A stretch of 64,000 nt of DNA from DATCMA01 sp036563645 (GCA_036563645.1 DATCMA010000022.1:1-64000); one strand, 5' to 3'. Positions 7,929 to 16,333 are shown, counted from the stretch's first letter. Translations and numbers: made by a program. The notes: generated by a model not told the origin, from the letters alone.

Positions 7929-8264
7929 AATCCATTCCCGTAGGCGCAGCGAAACGAGCAGGGCGCGCGACGATGCCACCGGCTATCACGCGGTGCGGAG
8001 AGTGCGGATTTGTGAGAGCCGGCGCGAGTGGTGACCGATGGCGGTCCGCCCAATTTCCTGAATCACCAGCCGGTGTCATTGGACGCCCTCGGATCATTGG
8101 TTGGTTCGGACAGATCTGTTGACGGATTACGGTCTGTCATGGACTCGAGTCACCTACATTCAATGACGTCGCGACTTGTAGTTCCATAGTGCCCCATTTC
8201 TGTGGGGTGGCGAGCGCGTTTCAGGGGATAGGGCGTTCATTCACGGCCCGAGAGGGAAAAGGTG
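7929..8264. promoter_or_regulatory. 336-bp divergent intergenic region upstream of the kinase gene
   Basis: It separates the M15-like gene (minus) and the BY-kinase gene (plus). No coding potential was seen. The half nearest the kinase is AT-richer and contains a TTGACG at 8119-8124, but no -10 at proper spacing could be assigned. A partial repeat (CAGATCTG, then GGTCTGTCATGG) is present. Promoters for both genes are presumed here. Confidence 0.3.
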
Positions 8265-9761
8265 ATGAATTTTCGTAATTGGTTTGCACTGGTGCGACAG
8301 CGGTGGTGGCTCGTCCTGGCTACGGTCGTGCTCGCCATCGGCGCTGCGAGTGTCGGCGCGTATCGGTCCGATCCCCGATACGCCGCCACGGTGACCTTCT
8401 TCGTCACCGCGCCCCACCACGGGGCCGCCGAGGCCTACCAGGGCAACCTCTTTCTCCACCAGCGCGTCAAGTCGTACGAGGACCTCCTCACCAGCGACCG
8501 GCTCGTCAAGGCCGTGACGGAAAGGACCGCCATCGGTCTGAGTGCCGAGGAGGTGCGCGCGCGCATCTCCGCCCGCGTGCATCCGGACACGGTGCTCATC
8601 GAGGCGAGCGTCGTCGACCAGGACCAGACGCGCGCGATGGAGCTGACGCAGGCCATCGCCACCACGTTCGTGGAGCTCGTGCAGACCCTGGAAACACCGG
8701 CTGGCAGCACGCAGACACCGGTCAAAGTGGAGGTTGTCAGCGGTCCTCGGCTCCATCCCCAGCCGGTCTCGCCCCGCCCCGCGCGGGATGTGTCGCTCGC
8801 CGCGGGTGTCGGTCTGCTCATCGGCGTCGCGCTCGCCTTGGTGCGCGGGATGACCGACACCACCGTCCGCGACGGCGCCGCGCTCCGAGCGGCCGCCGAC
8901 GCGCCGTTGCTGGGCGAGGTGCCGTACGACAGTGCGGCGAAGGACGCGCCGCTGATCGTCGGGGACGCCGCGCACACCCCCCGGGCGGAGGCGATCCGGA
9001 AGCTCCGCACGAACCTGCGCTTCGTCAAGGTGGGGGAGGCGGTCCAGTCGATCGCGGTGACCAGCGCCACCCAGGCGGAAGGCAAGTCCACTCTCTCCTG
9101 CAATCTCGCGATCGCCCTCGCGGAGGCGGGCTGGCGCGTCGTGCTCGTCGACGCGGACCTCCGCCGCCCGCACATCGCCGATTACCTGGGCATCGAGGGA
9201 GAGCTGGGGTTGACCAACGTGTTGATCGGTGAGGTAGACGTGGCCGACGCGCTGCAACCTTGGGGAGATCTCCCACTCGCCGTCCTGCCCAGCGGATCCC
9301 TCCCGCCGAATCCCAACGAGCTGCTCGGCTCCAAGGCGATGTTCGATCTGCTGGACGCGCTGCGGCGGCGCGCGGACGTGGTCGTCGTCGACACCGCCCC
9401 GCTGCTGTCCATCACCGACGGCGCCGTCGTCGCGGCCCAGTGCGACGGAGCACTGCTCGCCACCCGGCGGGGTGCGACCAGCAGGACACAGGTCGCCAAC
9501 GCGGCCACCGCGCTGCGCGCCGCGGGAGCCCGCTTGCTGGGAACCGTGCTCACCATGGCGGCGATGCCGAAGGCGGACGCGTACCACTACGAGGCGTACA
9601 AGATCGCCACGGCGGGGCCGGTGCGGCCACGCGTGGCTGCCAAGTCGGGCAAGTCCCGGAAGTCCGCCCGATCGGGCGGGCCGGTGGCGCCGACGCAGGG
9701 CGGCGGCCTCGAGCGCGCTCCCGTCGCGACGGAGCCTGAGCTCAGTCAGAGCCAGCGATAG
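8265..9761 (+). CDS. Chain-length determinant / BY-kinase (polysaccharide tyrosine autokinase)
   Basis: 498-aa membrane protein; ATG 8265 follows AGGGAAAAGG (an in-frame GTG at 8262 is also possible). A Wzz-like N-terminal part has TM1 (WWLVLATVVLAIGAASVGAY, residues about 14-33) and TM2 (about 180-198). It is fused to a cytosolic P-loop tyrosine kinase with Walker A SATQAEGKST, Walker A' VVLVDADLRRP and Walker B VVVVDTAPLL. The tail is Lys/Ser/Gly-rich with three tyrosines (DAYHYEAYK), fewer than the usual C-terminal Tyr cluster. Such kinases control capsule or exopolysaccharide assembly and chain length. A tyrosine phosphatase gene overlaps the 3' end on the opposite strand, the classical antagonist. 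Confidence 0.85.
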   Translation: MNFRNWFALVRQRWWLVLATVVLAIGAASVGAYRSDPRYAATVTFFVTAPHHGAAEAYQGNLFLHQRVKSYEDLLTSDRLVKAVTERTAIGLSAEEVRARISARVHPDTVLIEASVVDQDQTRAMELTQAIATTFVELVQTLETPAGSTQTPVKVEVVSGPRLHPQPVSPRPARDVSLAAGVGLLIGVALALVRGMTDTTVRDGAALRAAADAPLLGEVPYDSAAKDAPLIVGDAAHTPRAEAIRKLRTNLRFVKVGEAVQSIAVTSATQAEGKSTLSCNLAIALAEAGWRVVLVDADLRRPHIADYLGIEGELGLTNVLIGEVDVADALQPWGDLPLAVLPSGSLPPNPNELLGSKAMFDLLDALRRRADVVVVDTAPLLSITDGAVVAAQCDGALLATRRGATSRTQVANAATALRAAGARLLGTVLTMAAMPKADAYHYEAYKIATAGPVRPRVAAKSGKSRKSARSGGPVAPTQGGGLERAPVATEPELSQSQR

Positions 9762-10335
9762 CCCTGATGATGGGCCGTAACGCCGCTTCGATCTCTCGGG
9801 CGCAGTGACGGAATTGGGCCAGCGGGTGCCCGATGGGGTCGGCGAGGTCATCCTCGGTGGCGCGTACCGGCTGGACGAGCGCCCGGGCCCGGCCCGCGGC
9901 GGTGACCAACGCGGTGACGCGTGCGGGTGGCGGCTCGTTGGGGTCGACCACCCGCCACCCGCGCTCCACCGCGGCGGTGACCAGACGCGCGAACTGGCGC
10001 AGCGTGAAGGTCCGAGGGATGGCGCGCGGTGCCAGCGCCGCGCACGCCCGGCGCTCCTCCCGCGTCGCGGTGAGCACGACCCCGGCGTTCGTCAGGTCGT
10101 CTGGAGTGACCGGTCGGCTGCGAAAGTCGCGGATGTCGATCGCGCGTTCCGCGGCGAGCTGGGCGGCGTGCGGATGCATGGCGCGGCCGGGCACGGCGTG
10201 GGTGCCCGCGCTCGCCACCGGCACCGACGCCCCGTCCCCGCCCAGCGCCTGGGTCAGCATCTCCCGGGCCAGGTATTCGGCCATCGGTGACCGGCACAGA
10301 TTCGCGTGACACACGAACAGGAGCCCGTGACCCAT
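9742..10335 (-). CDS. Low-molecular-weight protein-tyrosine phosphatase
   Basis: 197-aa cytosolic phosphatase. The catalytic loop C-x5-R is CHANLCR starting at Cys9, and the general acid is Asp166 in DLADPIGHP, matching the LMW-PTP fold. It is longer than the typical about 150 residues, with extra sequence around residues 125-160. The gene is convergent with the BY-kinase gene and overlaps it by 20 bp, so the likely substrate is that kinase's phosphotyrosines. Overlapping antisense 3' ends could also couple their mRNA levels. Confidence 0.85.
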   Translation of the reverse strand: MGHGLLFVCHANLCRSPMAEYLAREMLTQALGGDGASVPVASAGTHAVPGRAMHPHAAQLAAERAIDIRDFRSRPVTPDDLTNAGVVLTATREERRACAALAPRAIPRTFTLRQFARLVTAAVERGWRVVDPNEPPPARVTALVTAAGRARALVQPVRATEDDLADPIGHPLAQFRHCAREIEAALRPIIRAIAGSD

Positions 10336-10484
10336 GAGGTCCCCCTCGGCGGCCGTGTGGCAGGCGCGCTTGTCGACCCGGACGATAACCCACGGAGCAC
10401 CTCGACCACCGCGGATTCGTCGGCTCGCGCGATGCCACTGCGCGTCCGCCGGGGAGGGCGCAGCCGCGGTACGGCGCCTTGTGT

Positions 10485-12014
10485 CTAGAAGTCGGGCAGG
10501 GCGCTGTCGTCGCCGTGGTAGTCGAACCAGTCCACATGGACGGTGCCGGCGCCCACGTACACCCCGATGACACGCCCGGTGAAGCCCCCGGCGACCTCGG
10601 TGGCGAGGTACCGGCCGTCGAGCTCCGCCAACACGGTGAAGCGCCCCTCGTCGTCCTCCACCCCCAGGCGCACCACATCGGGTTCCTGTCGCGGGTGGTC
10701 CGGGCTCGGGGCCGTGGCGTGGGTCTCCACCCGGAGCACCACCGGCCCAGGCGGCACCGGTTGGCTGCCGAGGTGCTGCGCGAGCGGGCCGATTCGCGCG
10801 CGTACCCGGGTGACGCCGCCATCGACCTCCACGGCGTAGTAGTGATTCTCATCCATGCGGACGGCGAGCCCGCCCACCCCGTCGACGACCTCGAGGCGGG
10901 TGCGGATCCGCACGTTGAGGTGGGCCTGCCGACGCCCGACGAACGTCACCCCGGTCTTGTCGAGGGACGGCGCCCCGGGGCGCAGGGTCAACCAGCTTGG
11001 CCGTTCGGCGAGCGTGACTCGGTGGGGATCCCGCGAACGCAGGGAAATCCAGTGTGGAGCGAGCTCGCGGTCCGTGAAGTCGTCGCGGACGGGTGGGGTC
11101 GGCCACGGGGCGGCAGGTACCGCGGGCGCGGGCATCTCCAGGGACACCTCACCCACCACCGGCCACCCGTCGATCCAGTGGACGGGGGCGAGGAACGTCT
11201 CACGCCCTAGGACGTGCCAACCAGGGGTGCCGCCGCGGGGACGCACGCCGAGGAAGACCATCCACCACGACCCGTCATGGGCTTGCACCAGGTCGCCGTG
11301 TCCAGTGTTCTGAATCGGACTGCCCGTGCCTCGGTGGGTGAGGATCGGATTGTGGGGACAGGACTCGAACGGGCCCTGCGGGGTGCGCGCGCGGGCGACC
11401 GTGACCGCGTGCCCGCGGTCGGTGCCGCCTTCCGCGATGAGGAGGTACCACCAGCCGTCGACGTGGTAGAGGTGCGGTGCCTCCGGATACTGGCCACCGG
11501 TACCCGACCAGATGTGGCGCGGTTCCTCTAACGCGGTCCCCGTGGTCGGGTCGATCCGGACCTGCCGAATGCCGGCGAAGGTGCACCAGCAATTGCCCTC
11601 GTCGTCCCACGCGAGGTCCGGGTCGATGCCGGGGACACCGGGCACCGGTATCGGATCGGACCACGGACCTGCGGGATCCTCCGCGGTGACGATGAACGTA
11701 CCGCCGTACGGCTCATTCGTTGTGATCAGCCAGAAACGCCCGTCGTGGTAGCGGATGGTGGGCGCGTAGATGCCTCCGGAGGAGGGGAGAGACTCCGGCA
11801 ACTCGAGCTGGCTAGGACGGTCCAGGACGTTGCCGATCTGTCGCCAGTGGACGAGGTCGCGGCTGTGGAAGATCGGTACGCCGGGGAAGTATTCGAAGCT
11901 GGAGCACACGAGGTAGTAGTCCTCACCGACGCGGCAAATGCTCGGATCAGGGTGGCAGCCGCTCACGATGGGGTTTCTGAATGTTCCGCTCGCCGCGCTG
12001 ATCGCGTCCTCCAT
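10485..12014 (-). CDS. GH43 family glycosidase (beta-xylosidase / alpha-L-arabinofuranosidase type)
   Basis: 509-aa protein without signal peptide, so intracellular. ATG 12014 is chosen because the conserved domain begins directly after it (FRNPIVSGCHPDPSICR). The five-bladed propeller carries the GH43 triad: Asp23 as base (HPDPS), Asp131 or Asp133 as pKa modulator (GIDPDLAWDD) and Glu178 as acid (QYPEAPHLY). The C-terminal about 190 residues (from VRDDFTDRELAPHWISLR) form the beta-sandwich common in xylosidase subfamilies. It would cleave xylo-oligosaccharides or arabinose side chains taken up by the cell. It lies downstream of the GH10 gene, with a hairpin between them, in a LacI-controlled xylan cluster. 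Confidence 0.85.
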   Translation of the reverse strand: MEDAISAASGTFRNPIVSGCHPDPSICRVGEDYYLVCSSFEYFPGVPIFHSRDLVHWRQIGNVLDRPSQLELPESLPSSGGIYAPTIRYHDGRFWLITTNEPYGGTFIVTAEDPAGPWSDPIPVPGVPGIDPDLAWDDEGNCWCTFAGIRQVRIDPTTGTALEEPRHIWSGTGGQYPEAPHLYHVDGWWYLLIAEGGTDRGHAVTVARARTPQGPFESCPHNPILTHRGTGSPIQNTGHGDLVQAHDGSWWMVFLGVRPRGGTPGWHVLGRETFLAPVHWIDGWPVVGEVSLEMPAPAVPAAPWPTPPVRDDFTDRELAPHWISLRSRDPHRVTLAERPSWLTLRPGAPSLDKTGVTFVGRRQAHLNVRIRTRLEVVDGVGGLAVRMDENHYYAVEVDGGVTRVRARIGPLAQHLGSQPVPPGPVVLRVETHATAPSPDHPRQEPDVVRLGVEDDEGRFTVLAELDGRYLATEVAGGFTGRVIGVYVGAGTVHVDWFDYHGDDSALPDF

Positions 12015-12078
12015 CTCTCTGAGGTAGGGGTCGAGCCGGCCTCCCCTCGGGGAAGCCGGCCCGACCGTTTCCGGTGTC

Positions 12079-12115
12079 TGGCGCGCCCGCCTGCTGGTGG
12101 CCGGCGGGCGCGCCA
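12079..12115 (-). terminator. Hairpin between GH10 and GH43 genes
   Basis: Perfect 13-bp stem (TGGCGCGCCCGCC at 12079-12091, complement at 12103-12115) with an 11-nt loop, 37 bp after the xylanase stop. It could end or attenuate transcription from the xylanase gene into the GH43 gene. Confidence 0.6.
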
Positions 12116-12151
12116 CGGAACGTGGTATCCCGCTGGTATGACCCGCTCGCG

Positions 12152-13300
12152 TCACCGAGAACCGGCGACTTGGAGTGTCAAGGTCAGGGCGGTGTGGGCC
12201 GGCTTCGGCTGGTAGTTCTCATCCAGCAGGTTCGCCGCGCCCTCGCCCTCGAACCAGTCCGGCACCCAGGAGTACTTGTCGGTGAAGCCCCACACCGTGT
12301 AGGAGACGCAGCGCTTGACCACGAGGCAGGCCTGCAGCAGCGAGGTGTAGCTGTGCGCCTGGGCCTGCAGCTTGGTCGCGTCCGGCGGCATCGGCATCCG
12401 CACGTCGACCTCGGTGAAGGCGATGTCGACACCCAGGTCGGCGAAGCGCTTGAGGTTCTCCACCACCTGGTTCGGGTAGGGGTACTGGACACCGAGGTGA
12501 CCCTGGATGCCGAAGCCGTGGATCGGCACGCCCTGGCGACGCAGATCCTTGATCAGCTTGTAGTACGCGTCGCTCTTGGCGTTGATCCCCTCAACGTTGT
12601 AGTCGTTGAGGTACAGCTTGGCCTTCGGGTCAGCCTCGTGCGCCCAGCGCAGGGCGTCGGCGACGTAGCTCGGCCCCAACGTGCGGTACCAGATGGTGTC
12701 CCGCCACGTGCCGTCTTCCTCGAAGATCTCGTTGGCGACGTCCCAGTGCCAGATCCGACCCTTGAAGTGCCGGACCTCATCCTGGATGTGCTTGCGCAGA
12801 ATCGCGCGCAGCTCTTCCTTGCTGAAGTTGCCCTCCGTCACCCAGGCCGGGTTCTGGTTGTGCCAAACCAGGGTGTGGCCACGGACGGTCTGTCCGTTGG
12901 CGAGGGCGAAGTTGACGAGCTTATCCGCGGGTCCCCAGTTGTGCTTGCCCCGCTCGGGCTCGGTGGACTCCCACTTCATGACGTTCTCCGCGGTGACCGT
13001 GGAGAACTCGCGGGCGATGTACGACCGGTAGGTTGAGTCGTTCTCGAGCGCCGTCATGTCGACGGCGGTGCCGATCCGCACACCGGCCCGAGCGGCGAGC
13101 TCGCGGAGCGTCGGGGCCGTGGAGGGCTTGCCCGGCACGTGCGGACCGACCTTGCCGGGCGGCGGAGGAGGCGGAGGAGGCGGCGGCACCGGACCAGGTT
13201 TGTGCCCTGGCCCGCCGGCGACCGCGGGGGAGGCGGCGCCCAGTGACAGGAGAAGAGCGGTGGCCGTCGCCGCGGTAGCGACAGCACGAGTCACCTTCAT
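12152..13300 (-). CDS. Secreted GH10 endo-1,4-beta-xylanase
   Basis: 382-aa secreted enzyme. ATG 13300 is preceded by AGAGG. The signal peptide is residues 1-28 (cleavage after PAVA), then a proline-rich linker with a run of ten prolines at about 39-48, then one GH10 TIM barrel to the C-terminus. Acid/base is Glu191 in WHWDVANEIFE; nucleophile is Glu297 in FTEVDVR. WHNQNPAW and WGFTDKYSW, which line the substrate cleft, are intact. No carbohydrate-binding module is present. It hydrolyses internal beta-1,4 links of xylan outside the cell. It is divergent from the LacI regulator gene, with palindromes in the shared 257-bp region. Confidence 0.93.
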   Translation of the reverse strand: MKVTRAVATAATATALLLSLGAASPAVAGGPGHKPGPVPPPPPPPPPPGKVGPHVPGKPSTAPTLRELAARAGVRIGTAVDMTALENDSTYRSYIAREFSTVTAENVMKWESTEPERGKHNWGPADKLVNFALANGQTVRGHTLVWHNQNPAWVTEGNFSKEELRAILRKHIQDEVRHFKGRIWHWDVANEIFEEDGTWRDTIWYRTLGPSYVADALRWAHEADPKAKLYLNDYNVEGINAKSDAYYKLIKDLRRQGVPIHGFGIQGHLGVQYPYPNQVVENLKRFADLGVDIAFTEVDVRMPMPPDATKLQAQAHSYTSLLQACLVVKRCVSYTVWGFTDKYSWVPDWFEGEGAANLLDENYQPKPAHTALTLTLQVAGSR

Positions 13301-13391
13301 GGGGGACCTCTCGGTTTTCGGCAAAGGAATCGGTGCGATGAAGTGCTCCGGACCGGTGATCGGCCGCAGTTGCGGACCGATAGCAGATGAC

Positions 13392-13408
13392 AAGTTTCCG
13401 GAACACTT
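13392..13408. promoter_or_regulatory. Candidate LacI-type operator ahead of the xylanase gene
   Basis: Near-palindrome AAGTTTCCGGAACACTT (one inserted base), 92 bp upstream of the xylanase start. The core TTTCCGGAA resembles the GAAA-N-TTTC style repeats reported upstream of xylanase genes of other actinomycetes. A similar half-site set occurs at 14582-14616. Confidence 0.4.
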
Positions 13409-13501
13409 CCGTAACTTTGAATGGAAAGCTAGGCGTCGATGCTATGGCGAGTCAAGCCCGAGGCTGAGGCAAAATAGCGTGCAAGCACCCTTCGGGGTGC
13501 C

Positions 13502-13532
13502 GCTACGACCATGAAACAGTTTCGGTCGTAGC
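13502..13532. promoter_or_regulatory. 31-bp inverted repeat in the lacI leader
   Basis: GCTACGACC at 13502-13510 and its complement at 13524-13532 flank an inner palindrome GAAAC-A-GTTTC at 13513-13523. It ends 25 bp before the regulator's GTG. A smaller GCACCC-TTCG-GGGTGC hairpin precedes it (13485-13500). It could be a LacI-family operator giving autoregulation, a leader hairpin, or both. Confidence 0.5.
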
Positions 13533-13557
13533 TGGAACCCAGCGGAGGAGCAGCCTT

Positions 13558-14580
13558 GTGACGGTCGAGGAAGGACGCAGAGTAACCATTACGGCGATCG
13601 CTCAGGAGGCGGGGGTCTCGGTACCGACCGTGTCCCGCGTTCTGAACGGCCGCAACGACGTCGCGCCCCACACCCGCCAGCGGGTGGAGGAGCTGCTGCG
13701 CCGGCATGGGTACCGGCGGCGGGTCACCCGGTCGCGCACAGGCGCGAGCCTGATTGATTTGGTCTTCAACGACCTCGACAGCCCATGGGCTGTGGAGATC
13801 ATTCGGGGTGTCGAGGACGTGGCGCACTCGGCCGGGGTAGGCACCGTCGTGTCCGCGGTCCATCGGAAGACGACCTCGACCCGGCAGTGGCTGCAAAACC
13901 TCCGCACCCGCTCCACCGACGGGGTCATCCTGGTCACCAGCGACCTCGCGCCGCCGGTGCACGCCGAGCTGCGGCGGCTTAACGTCCCGATGGTGCTGGT
14001 CGACCCCGCCGGCGTGCCGAGCCTGGACATTCCCACCATCGGCGCGACCAACTGGGCAGGCGGCCTGCGCGCCACCGAACACCTCATCTCGCTCGGGCAT
14101 CGCCGTATCGGGTTCATCTCCGGCGCGCCGCAGATGCTGTGCAGCCGGGCCCGATTCGACGGCTACCGGGCGGCACTGGAGGCCGCGGGGATCCCCTTCT
14201 CTGAGGAACTCGTCCGCCCCGGCAACTTCTACCACGAATCGGGCTTCGAAGGGGCCAAGGCGCTGCTCGACCTCGACGATCCCCCTACGGCGATCTTCGC
14301 GGCGAGCGACCAGATGGCGTTCGGCGTCTACGAGGCGTTGCGGCAGCGGGGCTTGCGGGTTCCGGACGACGTCAGCGTGGTGGGTTTCGACGACCTTCCG
14401 GAAGCGCGCTGGTTTTCGCCACCGCTGACCACGGTGCGGCAGCCGTTGTCGGAGATGGGCTTGCTCGCGGCGCGGACCGTGCTCCGCCTGGCGCAAGGGG
14501 AGCCGATCGACACGCCGCGGGTCGAGCTCGCCACGGAACTCGTCGTGCGGAACAGCACCGCGCCACCGCCGAACAGGTGA
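13558..14580 (+). CDS. LacI family transcriptional regulator (xylan cluster)
   Basis: 340-aa repressor; GTG start with GGAGGAG upstream. The N-terminal helix-turn-helix is TITAIAQEAGVSVPTVSRVL, residues about 9-28, with hinge helix sequence up to about 60. A periplasmic-binding-protein-like sensor domain fills the rest (IDLVFNDLDSPWAVEIIRGV, GHRRIGFISG, PTAIFAASDQMAFGVYEAL, VPDDVSVVGFDDLPEA). It is divergent from the GH10 gene, so it is the obvious candidate to repress the xylanase and GH43 genes until a xylo-oligosaccharide is bound. The ligand identity is inference. Confidence 0.88.
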   Translation: MTVEEGRRVTITAIAQEAGVSVPTVSRVLNGRNDVAPHTRQRVEELLRRHGYRRRVTRSRTGASLIDLVFNDLDSPWAVEIIRGVEDVAHSAGVGTVVSAVHRKTTSTRQWLQNLRTRSTDGVILVTSDLAPPVHAELRRLNVPMVLVDPAGVPSLDIPTIGATNWAGGLRATEHLISLGHRRIGFISGAPQMLCSRARFDGYRAALEAAGIPFSEELVRPGNFYHESGFEGAKALLDLDDPPTAIFAASDQMAFGVYEALRQRGLRVPDDVSVVGFDDLPEARWFSPPLTTVRQPLSEMGLLAARTVLRLAQGEPIDTPRVELATELVVRNSTAPPPNR

Positions 14581-14581
14581 T

Positions 14582-14616
14582 GAGTTCCGGATTTTTTCCG
14601 GGATTTTTCCGAAACT
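14582..14616. promoter_or_regulatory. Candidate operator downstream of lacI
   Basis: Interrupted inverted repeat: arms AGTTCCGGA and TCCGAAACT (one mismatch) around an AT-rich spacer that contains a further TTTTTCCGGG. The half-sites resemble the candidate operator at 13392-13408. Together they may bind the LacI regulator, or mark the promoter of the following genes. Confidence 0.3.
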
Positions 14617-14760
14617 TCATGTCCCGGTCATCTGCCGGATTAACCGGTCTCCGGTGGGGTAACCGCGCGGCGCGACGCCCACCCGACGCGACCACTGGGC
14701 GTCGTCGGACCGACGTCCCAGCACGGTCCGAGGTCCGTGGTCGCGGGAGGGGATGGAGCG

Positions 14761-15081
14761 GTGCCGCTCGACGACGACGACATCCGGACGTACGGGGGAG
14801 CTCGGCCGCTGCACGAGGAGGGACCGGCCGACGGGGGGACGAATATCGCGGGAAAAGACGGCGGCGCTGACGGTGTCGCGGGCCGCGACGAAGGACCCGC
14901 CGACGGGGGCACGAACCCCGCCGGCAGGGACGGCGGCGCGGACGGACCGGCCCTTCCGGCGGCGGATCGCGGGTTGGACGCCGGGGCCGACGCGGGGGCC
15001 GCGGACGAAGGACCCGCCGACGGCGGTGTACGCCCAGGACAGCGGGACGGTGGCGCGGATGGCGCTCCCGTACGCCGCTGA
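14761..15081 (+). CDS. Small acidic Gly/Asp/Ala-rich repeat protein
   Basis: Candidate 106-aa product from GTG 14761, with GGGAGGGG 9 nt upstream; the frame is G/C-ending in most third positions. After the leader MPLDDDDIRTYGGARPLHE it holds three copies of an about 20-residue unit, EGPADGGTN-AG-DGGAD-like, starting at about residues 20, 45 and 83. There is no hydrophobic segment. The last 23 bp overlap the start of the cupin oxygenase gene (15059), so the two would be translationally coupled. I do not recognise a family. It could be a structural repeat, a multi-core peptide modified by the adjacent oxygenase, or a fortuitous frame across a DNA repeat. Confidence 0.45.
   Translation: MPLDDDDIRTYGGARPLHEEGPADGGTNIAGKDGGADGVAGRDEGPADGGTNPAGRDGGADGPALPAADRGLDAGADAGAADEGPADGGVRPGQRDGGADGAPVRR
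14815..15063. repeat. Three imperfect ~60-bp repeats
   Basis: Units begin near 14815, 14890 and 15004, each reading roughly GAAGGACCCGCCGACGGxGG, then CGGGACGGCGGCGCGGAC. The first unit is the most diverged. They encode the repeats of the small acidic protein in one frame. Confidence 0.7.
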
Positions 15082-16333
15082 TCACGATCCGTCGCAGGTC
15101 GCGCCTACCGCGCTGCGGCGCTCCGCGCTCGCGCGGTGCGTGGCGATCGACGAGGCGAGGTTCGCCACCGAGTACTGGGGCCGCGCCCCCCTGCTGTCGC
15201 GGGCGGCTGACCTCGCCGGTCCGGAAGGGTTCGCCGACCTGTTCAGCCCGGCCGCCGCCGATGAACTCCTCAGCCGCCGTGGCCTGCGTACCCCCTTCCT
15301 GCGGGTGGCCAACCGGGGACGGGTGTTGCCGGAGAGGCTCTTCGCGGGCAGCGGCGGGGCCGGGGCCGAGATCGCGGATCAGGTGCTCGACGAGCGGGTG
15401 CTCGGCTTGTACGTAGACGGGGCGACCCTCGTGTTCCAAGGACTGCACCGGGTCTGGCCGCCGGTCGTGGACTTCGCGCGCGAGCTGGGGGAGACCCTCG
15501 GCCAACCGGTGCAGGTCAACGCCTATCTCACCCCCGCCGGCAACCAGGGGTTCGCCACGCACTACGACACCCACGACGTGTTCGTGCTCCAGGTCGACGG
15601 GCGGAAACAGTGGCGCATTCATCCGCCGGTGTGGCCACACCCGCTGGAGAGCCAGCCGTGGGGTGAGCGCGCCGACGAGGTCGCCGCGCAAGCCGACGGC
15701 CCACCCGCTATGGACATCTGCCTAGCGCCCGGTGACGCCCTCTACCTGCCCCGTGGTTGGCTCCACAGCGCCCAAGCGCAGCAGGAGCGCTCCCTGCACG
15801 TGACCGTCGGCGTGCGCGCCTTGACCCGGTACGCCCTGGTGGAGGAGGTGCTGGCGCTCGCCGCGGAGGAGCCCGAGTTGCGGACGACGTTGCCGTTCGG
15901 TGTGGACGTCGCCGACCCCCACCAGATCGGGCCCGAGGTGGAGCGGACCGTCGCCCTGCTGCGCGACTGGCTGACCCGAGTGACGCCGCAGCAGCTCGCG
16001 CTCCGCCTCCGTGACCGGTCGTGGCCGGCGTGGCGGCCCGCGCCGATTCGTCCGCTGGCGCAGGCGGAGGCGATCCGCCGCGTCGGGCCGGAGAGCCGGG
16101 TCATGCGCCGGCCTGGCCTGCGCTACCACCTCGACAGCGAGGGCGACCGGGTCGCCCTGCGCGTCTTTGACCGGGTCGTCACCTTCCCGGCGTTCTGCGC
16201 CTCCGCTCTCCAGATGGTGCTCAGCGGCGCGGTCTGCCGGGTTGGCGACGTGCCGGGCCTCGCGGACGACCACGACCGGATCGTGCTCGTCCGTCGCCTG
16301 CTGCGAGAGGCGATCCTCGTGCCGGCCGATTGA
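15059..16333 (+). CDS. JmjC/cupin-4 family oxygenase (ribosomal-oxygenase-like)
   Basis: 424-aa protein from ATG 15059; the open frame extends further upstream, but that extension is the Arg/Thr-rich shadow of the repeat ORF. The cupin-4 domain has the Fe(II) ligands His168 and Asp170 in ATHYDTHDVF and His236 in PRGWLHSAQ, with GRKQWRIHPP between them. After the barrel comes a helical dimerisation-like region and a C-terminal winged-helix-like part, as in YcfD/RoxA and MINA53/NO66. Those enzymes hydroxylate Arg or His of ribosomal proteins using 2-oxoglutarate. The substrate here is unknown: a ribosomal protein, or the overlapping upstream repeat protein. It is convergent with the T7SS-like operon. 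Confidence 0.75.
   Translation: MALPYAADHDPSQVAPTALRRSALARCVAIDEARFATEYWGRAPLLSRAADLAGPEGFADLFSPAAADELLSRRGLRTPFLRVANRGRVLPERLFAGSGGAGAEIADQVLDERVLGLYVDGATLVFQGLHRVWPPVVDFARELGETLGQPVQVNAYLTPAGNQGFATHYDTHDVFVLQVDGRKQWRIHPPVWPHPLESQPWGERADEVAAQADGPPAMDICLAPGDALYLPRGWLHSAQAQQERSLHVTVGVRALTRYALVEEVLALAAEEPELRTTLPFGVDVADPHQIGPEVERTVALLRDWLTRVTPQQLALRLRDRSWPAWRPAPIRPLAQAEAIRRVGPESRVMRRPGLRYHLDSEGDRVALRVFDRVVTFPAFCASALQMVLSGAVCRVGDVPGLADDHDRIVLVRRLLREAILVPAD

Noticed and set aside
8119..8160. Sigma-70 promoter TTGACG...TACATT ahead of the BY-kinase
   Set aside because: Spacing between the two elements is about 30 bp, too long for a functional pair.
14753..15058. N-terminal extension of the cupin oxygenase (open frame to 14753)
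   Set aside because: The extension is Arg/Thr/Pro-rich and looks like the frame-shifted shadow of the repeat ORF; the domain starts shortly after ATG 15059.
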